Assembly: GCA_031268115.1 (NCBI GenBank)
Contig: JAIRXV010000168.1
Span: 1-10,624 of the forward strand
Length of the DNA stretch: 10,624 nt
Source of the DNA: Bifidobacteriaceae bacterium
GTDB taxonomy: Bacteria; Actinomycetota; Actinomycetes; Actinomycetales; WQXJ01
Direction: 5' to 3'
Shown: positions 1-5,725 of the stretch, in pieces
How positions within the stretch are numbered: position 1 is the stretch's first letter
How the letters are laid out: every line of letters starts with the position of its first letter
Notes under the pieces: model-generated
What the model saw: only the letters and a program-made list of their open reading frames with translations
Told to the model about the DNA's origin: nothing
The model's database searches: none
Made by a program: the position numbers and the translations under genes

Positions 1-996
1 ATGGTGCTGACGGCGATGGTGAAGCTGTCGGTGAGCGATCGGGTCGAAGACGAGGATCGGCCGGTGGACGGACCCGGCGAGTCGGCGGAGTCGGCGGATC
101 GGGCCACGCCAGCCGCGGGTGCGGGCCTGGACGGTGCCGGAGGGGCGGGGACCGGCATCGGCGGACCGGTTCAGGGAGCGTTGCCTCACACCCCGGACGG
201 CGCCGCACCGCAGGGCCAGTCGGTTGAGACCATCGCCCCGGGACCTACACTCCTGGGCAACCTATATGGGCAGGCCCCCGAGCCCGATCCGTTCCCTTCG
301 CCCGCTGTCCCGGAACACGACAGCTACGACCACCTGTTCGACGCCGCCACCGTCCGAGACGGGGTTGAATCCGCTGCGGTGCGTCCGGTCAGCGGTGAGG
401 GAGAAGCGGAAGGGCAAGCCTCGGCATCGTCCGTGCCGGAGGCCTCGCCGCAAGACGATGACTACGACCCGGACGGCGTGACCATCAAAGGCTTGGGACC
501 TGGGCGGGCGATGGCCCGTTCCTTCTCGGCGCCGCAAGGTGCTTACGTGTTGGGGCGGGTGTGCGTGTGCGGCGTGGCCAACCCGCCTCGCCGGACCGAG
601 TGCTCGTCTTGCGGTGCGCCGCTGACGGGCGATGCGGTCTCCGTGTCTCGGCCCGCGCTGGGCTACGCCTTGGTCACGCCGGGCGAACGCTACGAACTGA
701 CCCGGCCTTTGATTCTGGGACGCAGGCCGCGTTCGGCTCGGTTTGGGCCGCAAAACACCCCCATCCTGGTCACGGTTCCCAGTCCCTCGCAGGACATTTC
801 GCGCTCTCACCTGGGTATCGAATTGGAGGATTGGAGTGTTCTGGTGGTCGATTTGGGCGCCACGAACAGCACCATTCTGCGGCGGGCCGGGGTCGCGGAC
901 CGCCGGCTCAACTCGAAAGAGCAGGTGTTGGCGAAGAATGGCGATGTCTACGATTTGGGCGATGGCGTCACCGTCGCAATAGGGGGGATTCCGTGA
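1..996 (+). CDS. FHA domain protein with acidic N-terminal region and RanBP2-like zinc finger
   Basis: Predicted cytoplasmic phosphothreonine-reading adaptor, 331 residues if it starts at base 1. No upstream sequence is visible, so the true start could lie further left, or at the ATG at base 16. Residues 1-180 are low-complexity, acidic and Gly/Pro/Ala-rich, probably disordered. An acidic stretch (D152-D158) precedes T161 in DPDGVTIK, a candidate kinase site. A small zinc-finger pattern follows: C188, C190, N194, C201, C204. A C-terminal FHA domain (about 230-331) shows G240-R241, S267-R-S-H270 and N289-S-T, the usual phosphopeptide-binding landmarks. It overlaps kinase 1 by four bases (GTGA), which suggests it is the kinase's substrate or partner, like the FHA proteins next to mycobacterial kinases (family knowledge). 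FHA call firm; zinc binding likely; role inferred. Confidence 0.85.
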   Translation: MVLTAMVKLSVSDRVEDEDRPVDGPGESAESADRATPAAGAGLDGAGGAGTGIGGPVQGALPHTPDGAAPQGQSVETIAPGPTLLGNLYGQAPEPDPFPSPAVPEHDSYDHLFDAATVRDGVESAAVRPVSGEGEAEGQASASSVPEASPQDDDYDPDGVTIKGLGPGRAMARSFSAPQGAYVLGRVCVCGVANPPRRTECSSCGAPLTGDAVSVSRPALGYALVTPGERYELTRPLILGRRPRSARFGPQNTPILVTVPSPSQDISRSHLGIELEDWSVLVVDLGATNSTILRRAGVADRRLNSKEQVLAKNGDVYDLGDGVTVAIGGIP

Positions 997-2792
997 GCCT
1001 AGCTCGCCAGGCTTCGCCGCCCCCCAGGATCGCGGATCACACGTATCTGGGCCTGCTTGGGCAAGGCGGTTTCGCCGATGTGTTCTTGTACCAGCAGTTG
1101 CGGCCCCGGCGAACCGTTGCCGTCAAGGTGCTGTTACCCGATTTGATCGGCGCCGATGCCGTGGAACGCCTCAGCGCCGAGGCAGACGCTATGGCCGGGC
1201 TGTCCAGCCACCCCAACATAGTCACCGTATATGGCTCGGGTGTGGCCGAAGACGGCCGACCCTACCTGACAATGGAGTATTGCCCCAACCCGGCGTTGGC
1301 CGAGGGATTGCGCACCACAACCCGGTCCGTGGCCGACGCCCTGGAGATCGGCGTGCAGATAGCTGGGGCGGTGGAAACCGCCCACAGGGCAGGCATTTTG
1401 CACCGCGACATCAAACCGGCCAACATCCTGGTTACCCAATACGGGAAGCCGGCCCTGACGGACTTTGGGATCGCGGTTTCCATCGCGGTTGGTGCTGAGG
1501 GCGCCGAAGGATTGTCCATCCCGTGGTCGCCGCCCGAGGCGTTGGTGGAGCTGCCGCGTTCAGAACCGCAAAGCGATGTGTGGGGTTTGGCCGCCACCAT
1601 TTACACGCTCCTGGCTCAACGCGCTCCGTTCGAGATAGAGGGCGGGGACAATAGGGACCATGCCCATATGGACCGCATCCGCCACGCGCCTTTGACGCGC
1701 ATCGACCGGAATGATATTCCCGGGAGCCTACACCAGGTGTTGGCGACCGCAATGTCCAAGGACCTTCGTGCACGTTTCCGTACGGCCCACGCCCTGTCCA
1801 TCGCGTTGAATGAGATTCAACTTGAGTTAGGTTTGACGCCCACGCGGCCGGTTGTTTCCACCGGCCCTAGCGCGGAGAATCTGCTTTCAAACGGGGACGA
1901 TGCCGCTGGCGGCACGCGCTTGCGGCCTCCCCCCGTGGTCGACCCGACCGGGGGTGTGAGCCAGTCGGGGCCCGGCGTGGGGGCTGGCTCACGCTGGTCC
2001 GCGGCGGGCACGGGAGGGACCGGCACCGGGCCCGCACGCCCGGCGCACGGCATTGGACCGGGCGGCGCCTCGTGGCCCAGCCATCCGTCCGCACCCGGGC
2101 GTTCGACCGCACCCGGGCCTTCGACCGTTCCACCGCTTGCCTCTTCGACGCCTACGCCCTTGGTCTCCTGGTCAACCCCGCCCCAAAGCGTTTCCCACAC
2201 GGACGATTCCGCTCCCGGGAACACCCAGCTCCGGGCGCCGGGTGCGCCACTGCCCGGCCGGGCGCCGGCCGGCTCGTCGCCGACCGGAGGGCAGCCGCCG
2301 AGGCGTGCTGGCGAAGGGGCGGCGGCAACCGCGGCGGTGGGGCGGCGGCCCGCATCGCGCGCACGCGTGGTGGGGATCGCCATCGTCACGCTGGTCGCCG
2401 TGGTTGGGGTCGTGATTGTTCTGGTGTCGCTGGGGACGGGGGAGACGCCACGGGATCCGCGAAACGTGGACACCGGCGGGCCGACCGCGATTCCCCAAGA
2501 CCCGGTGGCCGCGACGGTTCCCGCGCCAACGGAGCTGCGCGGAGAGGTATTTGGCGAGGCCGCGCAATTCACGTGGACCAATCCCGAACCCGAAGAGGGA
2601 GACACCTACGTTTGGCGGTACATCGACCGTTTCGGTGAACGCGGCGAGGCCACGGTGGTGCGCGAACCCGAAGCCGAGGTCCCCCTCGTCGAGGGAAACA
2701 AGGAGACCTGTATCGAAGTGCTCGTTGTGCGCCGCTCCGGGGCCGGATCGACGCAGCCGGCGCACCAATGCGTGGAGGCGGTTGTTCCATGA
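993..2792 (+). CDS. Transmembrane Ser/Thr protein kinase 1 (Hanks type) with one FN3-like ectodomain
   Basis: 599-residue membrane kinase. I chose the GTG at 993 because AGGGGGG (981-987) lies just upstream, it overlaps the previous stop (GTGA), and protein upstream of it in this frame is a shadow of the FHA gene. Kinase domain, residues about 16-285: glycine loop GQGGFADV (23-30), K45, helix-C E63, HRD 137-139, N144, DFG 157-159, PPE 180-182. All catalytic residues are present, so it should be active. The activation segment is atypical (LSIPWSPPE), with Trp replacing the usual Tyr. A Pro/Gly/Ser-rich linker (about 295-455) holds T308 and T411 in T-[RQ]-L-R motifs. A membrane helix at 459-481 is followed by an extracellular module (about 500-599) with F526-T-W-T, EGD and WR, and cysteines C573 and C593 likely forming a disulfide. 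Catalytic domain faces the cytoplasm. Ligand unknown. Paralogous to the kinase at 3562-5556. Confidence 0.93.
   Translation: MSLARQASPPPRIADHTYLGLLGQGGFADVFLYQQLRPRRTVAVKVLLPDLIGADAVERLSAEADAMAGLSSHPNIVTVYGSGVAEDGRPYLTMEYCPNPALAEGLRTTTRSVADALEIGVQIAGAVETAHRAGILHRDIKPANILVTQYGKPALTDFGIAVSIAVGAEGAEGLSIPWSPPEALVELPRSEPQSDVWGLAATIYTLLAQRAPFEIEGGDNRDHAHMDRIRHAPLTRIDRNDIPGSLHQVLATAMSKDLRARFRTAHALSIALNEIQLELGLTPTRPVVSTGPSAENLLSNGDDAAGGTRLRPPPVVDPTGGVSQSGPGVGAGSRWSAAGTGGTGTGPARPAHGIGPGGASWPSHPSAPGRSTAPGPSTVPPLASSTPTPLVSWSTPPQSVSHTDDSAPGNTQLRAPGAPLPGRAPAGSSPTGGQPPRRAGEGAAATAAVGRRPASRARVVGIAIVTLVAVVGVVIVLVSLGTGETPRDPRNVDTGGPTAIPQDPVAATVPAPTELRGEVFGEAAQFTWTNPEPEEGDTYVWRYIDRFGERGEATVVREPEAEVPLVEGNKETCIEVLVVRRSGAGSTQPAHQCVEAVVP
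2090..2125 (+). repeat. 18-base tandem duplication in kinase 1 linker
   Basis: Two adjacent copies of CGCACCCGGGCGTTCGAC (2090-2107 and 2108-2125) differ at one base. They encode the consecutive hexapeptides APGRST and APGPST in the disordered Pro/Gly/Ser linker between kinase domain and membrane helix. The length is a multiple of three, so the frame is kept. Probably slippage within a low-complexity linker, with length tolerated. Confidence 0.85.
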
Positions 2793-3565
2793 AACCCCGT
2801 AAGGCAGATGCCGCGGTCAAGGCGGGTACGCCATCGTCTTCCGCGAAGACGGATCAGGCGGAGGAATCGTTTCTCGTTGTCGAGTACGAGGGCTTGAGCC
2901 ACCGGGTCGAGGCGGACCGGACCCTATCGGTCGGCCGGGAGGCGGACGTGTCTGTCGGGGACAACCCCTACCTGCACCGGCGCCTTCTCGTTTTGGCGAA
3001 CGAACACGACTTTTGGTGGCTGGCGAACGTCGGTTCGCGGATCACCTGTACCGTGGCGGACCTGCGTTCGCGAACACATTCGTGGCTTTCGCCTGGGGCT
3101 CGCCTACCGGTGGTGTTCCGCGAGACGGCCGTAATGTTCACGGCCGGCCCATGCACCTACGAGTTGGCGATTTTCAACGAACACCCCGTGGTGCACAACC
3201 CGCTGGACGCACAAGCGTCCACTGGGGCGACCACGCTCGGATCCATTCCATTTACCCTTTCGCAGCGCCAGCTCATTGTGGCGCTCGCAGAACCGCTTCT
3301 GCGGCGTACCGGCGCCGGGATGAATCAGGTGCGTTCGAGCGCCGAGGCCGCCGAGCGCCTCGGCTGGCCGCTGTCGCGTTTCAATCGCAAACTCGACAAC
3401 GTGTGCGACAAACTGGACCGCTTCGGTGTGGAGGGGATGCGGGGCGGCCCAGCGGCGCGCGCCGCTCACCGGCGGGCCGCCTTAGTCGAATACGCCGTCA
3501 CCACGGGCCTTGTCGCCCCGGTGGATCTGCTGCTGTTGGACCAAACCGGTTTGGAGGACGAATGA
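2789..3565 (+). CDS. FHA-like protein with C-terminal helix-turn-helix-like region
   Basis: 258-residue soluble protein. The ATG at 2789 is preferred over 2768: it overlaps the kinase 1 stop (ATGA), with GGAGG at 2774-2778 upstream. Residues about 25-135 resemble an FHA domain (SVGREADVSV around G49-R50, then LHRRL and the N80-V-G-S turn). The FHA serine three positions before H63 is proline (P60), and the NG/NST turn is altered, so phosphothreonine binding may be lost or changed. Residues about 155-220 (starting TLSQRQLIVALAEPLL, then SSAEAAERLGWPLSRFNRKLDNVCDKL) look helical. They resemble a LuxR/sigma-4-like helix-turn-helix, with RFNRKLDNVCDKL as the putative recognition helix. No membrane segment. 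It sits between two kinases and overlaps both, so a link between kinase signalling and transcription is plausible. DNA binding is inference; the helices could instead mediate protein contacts. Confidence 0.8.
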   Translation: MKPRKADAAVKAGTPSSSAKTDQAEESFLVVEYEGLSHRVEADRTLSVGREADVSVGDNPYLHRRLLVLANEHDFWWLANVGSRITCTVADLRSRTHSWLSPGARLPVVFRETAVMFTAGPCTYELAIFNEHPVVHNPLDAQASTGATTLGSIPFTLSQRQLIVALAEPLLRRTGAGMNQVRSSAEAAERLGWPLSRFNRKLDNVCDKLDRFGVEGMRGGPAARAAHRRAALVEYAVTTGLVAPVDLLLLDQTGLEDE

Positions 3566-5556
3566 ATCCGCGCCGCGCCTCATCTCCGCCCCCGGCTATC
3601 GATGGGTTTGAGCCGATCAAACTGTTGGGCCAGGGCGGTTTTGCCGACGTTTTCCTATATCAACAGTTGACCCCGAGCCGCCATGTGGCCATCAAAGTCC
3701 TGTTGCCGGATCGGCTGGACGAACACGCGTTGGCGCAGTTTTCCGCAGAGGCGGACGCGATGGCCCAACTGTCTTCCCATCCTCACATCGTCACCATCTA
3801 CGGATCCGGAATCGCCGATGGCGGACGGCCCTACCTGACCATGGAGTATTGTCCGCTGCCGAGTCTCAACGTCGGGTTGCGCAGACACATCCGCTCAGTC
3901 GCGGAAGTGTTGACCATCGGCGTGGAAGTGTCCGGCGCCGTCGAATCCGCGCACCGCGTGGGCATCCTGCACCGGGACATCAAACCGGCCAACATCTTGG
4001 TGACCCAATACGAGGCACCCGTGCTAACCGATTTCGGAATCGCGGTCGCGCGGCACGGCGATTTGGACGAAGCCGAGGGTATGTCGGTGCCGTGGGCGCC
4101 GCCCGAATTCATGCTGCCGGAACCCTGGGCCGGCGTGCAGAGCGATGTTTGGTCTCTCGGCGCCACCGTCTACACGCTGTTGGCCCAACGGGCGCCATTC
4201 GAGCTGCCAGGGATGGACAATTCACCGCAGGCGCAGGCAGGGCGCATCCGCGACGCCGAGTTGACGCCGATCCCCCGTCCGGACATGCCCCCATCCCTGA
4301 TGCAGCTCCTCGCCCGGGCGATGGCCAAGGACCCGGTGGCGCGGCCCCATTCGGCGAAGGCCTTCGGGCGGGCCCTGCGGGAGGTCCAGGAGGAACTGCA
4401 GCTGAGCCCCACGCCGCTGGTGGTGATCAACGAGTTCGTTGACTTGGCCGACGATCCCGACGACGAGGCCGGGCTGACGCGTCTGCGCACGGTCAACACG
4501 ACCGATTCCGGCCCCATGATCTCGATGCCGCCGCCGATGCCGGAAGGCGACCCGGGATGGTCGGGCACCTCCCAGGTCGGATGGTCCGGTGCCATGCCCC
4601 CAGCGGCACCCGCCCCGGCCTCGCAGTGGCCCAGCGACCCGCAGCCGGGCGCGATACCGCCCGGTGTTCCACCGGGCACGGGCGGAATCCAGGAGCCTTT
4701 GGCGACCACGCGGCTGAGGGGGGATGGGACCCCAGATTCGCCGCCACCGGGGATGCCGGCGTTTGTGCCGCCATCGGGGGGCCCTGCGGCACCCGAACGC
4801 AAGAGGCCGCCCAAAGCGCTGGTGGGAGCAGTGATTGGGGCGGTCGTGCTGATCGGGGCGGTAGTCGGCATCGTCCTTAGCCGAGGCGGGACGCCCGATC
4901 CCGGGGCAGCGCCGGCGCCAGGGGACTCCGGGAGTCAAACGGCCCCAACGCAGACATCGGACTCCGGTGCGCCGCCGCCCGAAACGCTGTCCGCCGACGC
5001 ACCGCCGCCCGCACCGCCCATCGGTCTGACGCACGTCAACGACGGTATGATCGCGCATTTCGCGTGGACGGCCGCCGAACCGGCCGAGGGCGACACCTTC
5101 CAGTGGCGCTTGAGCGGGCAGGAGGAATACGCCGCCTTGAGTGGGCCGGGCGTCGACGTCGAAATCAGCGCCACCGACCAGACCTGCATCGAGGTGGCGA
5201 CTGTCCACGGGGACGGGCAAGTCTCCGAGCCGGCCCAGGTGTGCGCACCGAAGACAGTGACCCCGCCCAGCGACGGCAGCGTCTGGCCACCGTCGGGCGG
5301 CGAGGTGAGATTCGAATGGACGCGGCCGAACCTCGGTGAGGGCGACCACTTCGAATGGCGCCAAGTAGCCAACTGCCAAGAACCTGGCGAAGGGGAATGG
5401 ACCTCGACTCCGACCGGCGACGCGACCGCCCCCTACGTGGATGGCACCGACACGTTCATCCAGGTCCGCACTGTTAAGGCGAGCGGCGACCTCTCTCAGT
5501 TCAACGTCTTCCACACATCCCTCAACCCTTCGGAAAGCTGGTGTGTGGCGCCATGA
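3562..5556 (+). CDS. Transmembrane Ser/Thr protein kinase 2 (Hanks type) with two FN3-like ectodomains
   Basis: 664-residue membrane kinase. The ATG at 3562 overlaps the previous stop (ATGA), and GGAGG lies at 3553-3557. Catalytic residues fall at the same numbers as in kinase 1: glycine loop 23-30, K45, HRD 137-139, N144, DFG 157-159, PPE 180-182. The activation segment is again atypical (MSVPWAPPE). The Pro/Gly linker (about 290-415) carries DDEAGLTRLR with T306, and TTRLR with T383. The membrane helix is 419-440. The extracellular part has two tandem modules: one from about 482 (F500-A-W-T, EGD, WR, C542 and C561) and one from about 565 (F584-E-W-T, EGD, WR, C605 and C661). Each resembles the single module of kinase 1. 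Kinase domains are much closer in sequence than linkers, as expected after duplication of a kinase-FHA unit. Likely a sensor kinase acting on neighbouring FHA proteins or the secretion motor; ligand and substrates unknown. Confidence 0.93.
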   Translation: MNPRRASSPPPAIDGFEPIKLLGQGGFADVFLYQQLTPSRHVAIKVLLPDRLDEHALAQFSAEADAMAQLSSHPHIVTIYGSGIADGGRPYLTMEYCPLPSLNVGLRRHIRSVAEVLTIGVEVSGAVESAHRVGILHRDIKPANILVTQYEAPVLTDFGIAVARHGDLDEAEGMSVPWAPPEFMLPEPWAGVQSDVWSLGATVYTLLAQRAPFELPGMDNSPQAQAGRIRDAELTPIPRPDMPPSLMQLLARAMAKDPVARPHSAKAFGRALREVQEELQLSPTPLVVINEFVDLADDPDDEAGLTRLRTVNTTDSGPMISMPPPMPEGDPGWSGTSQVGWSGAMPPAAPAPASQWPSDPQPGAIPPGVPPGTGGIQEPLATTRLRGDGTPDSPPPGMPAFVPPSGGPAAPERKRPPKALVGAVIGAVVLIGAVVGIVLSRGGTPDPGAAPAPGDSGSQTAPTQTSDSGAPPPETLSADAPPPAPPIGLTHVNDGMIAHFAWTAAEPAEGDTFQWRLSGQEEYAALSGPGVDVEISATDQTCIEVATVHGDGQVSEPAQVCAPKTVTPPSDGSVWPPSGGEVRFEWTRPNLGEGDHFEWRQVANCQEPGEGEWTSTPTGDATAPYVDGTDTFIQVRTVKASGDLSQFNVFHTSLNPSESWCVAP

Positions 5557-5612
5557 GCCGATGGGTTTCGGATCGGAACCGGCGCTGGCCAGCGGGCCGA
5601 GCCGGGGATACG

Positions 5613-5702
5613 AGGTTGAGGGTCGGAACCGCGGCCGAGCTGCGGGCCCCGCACCCCCGACCTCGCGCCATACCCAACCGTCCAAAGCAGGATCGTTGCT
5701 GC
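5613..5702 (+). pseudogene. Frameshifted remnant resembling the 3' end of the RCC1 gene
   Basis: In one frame, bases from about 5613 read RLRVGTAAELRAPHPRP, resembling TLKVGIETPVVRAPYNPGP near the RCC1 protein's C-terminus (bases about 8020-8074). The match then shifts frame. Bases 5675-5701 match 8096-8122 at 25 of 27 positions and would encode QPSKAGSLL, exactly the last nine residues of the RCC1 protein. Between the two blocks the upstream copy is about 10 bases shorter, which explains the frameshift, and the stop TAA is replaced by CCA. This is best explained as the leftover end of a former tandem RCC1-type gene. The 27-base match is direct; the weaker upstream similarity (about two thirds of aligned bases by hand count) and the history are inference. 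Confidence 0.6.
5675..5701 (+). repeat. Direct repeat, upstream copy (flanks RCC1 gene)
   Basis: 27 bases that recur at 8096-8122 in the same orientation with two mismatches. The pair brackets almost the whole RCC1 gene, about 2.4 kb apart. This copy lies in the gap before the RCC1 start; read in the RCC1 frame it encodes QPSKAGSLL without a stop. Confidence 0.85.
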
Positions 5703-5725
5703 CACAACGCCAAGGGAGATCGACC

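Larger units (their letters stand above)
5557..5725. other. Gap between kinase 2 and the RCC1 gene; no convincing gene
   Basis: 169 bases, the longest non-coding stretch in the window. A 58-codon ORF (5553-5729) starts in ATGA overlap with kinase 2 and ends in ATGA overlap with the RCC1 gene. Its product is Arg/Pro-rich without a recognisable domain, and part of it looks like decayed RCC1-gene 3' end, so I do not call it a gene. Two weak stem candidates lie early (5564-5580; 5580-5599, containing the perfect palindrome CGCTGGCCAGCG at 5583-5594). Neither is followed by a T-run, so they are not a classic terminator. No credible -35/-10 pair seen. Confidence 0.6.

Noticed and set aside
561..992. 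Upstream extension of the kinase 1 reading frame
   Set aside because: It lies wholly inside the FHA gene in another frame; the GTG at 993 gives a proper kinase N-terminus and ribosome site.
1817..2605. Antisense ORF (262 codons) opposite the kinase 1 linker
   Set aside because: It is the complement of a Pro/Gly-rich low-complexity linker; open by composition only, no domain.
5564..5599. Hairpins after kinase 2 as a terminator
   Set aside because: Stems are short (about 6 and 4-5 pairs) and no T-run follows. A weak attenuator cannot be excluded.
5441..5725. Upstream extension of the RCC1 reading frame
   Set aside because: It would overlap kinase 2 by more than 100 bases and bury the signal peptide; the ATG at 5726 has a ribosome site and is followed directly by the signal peptide.
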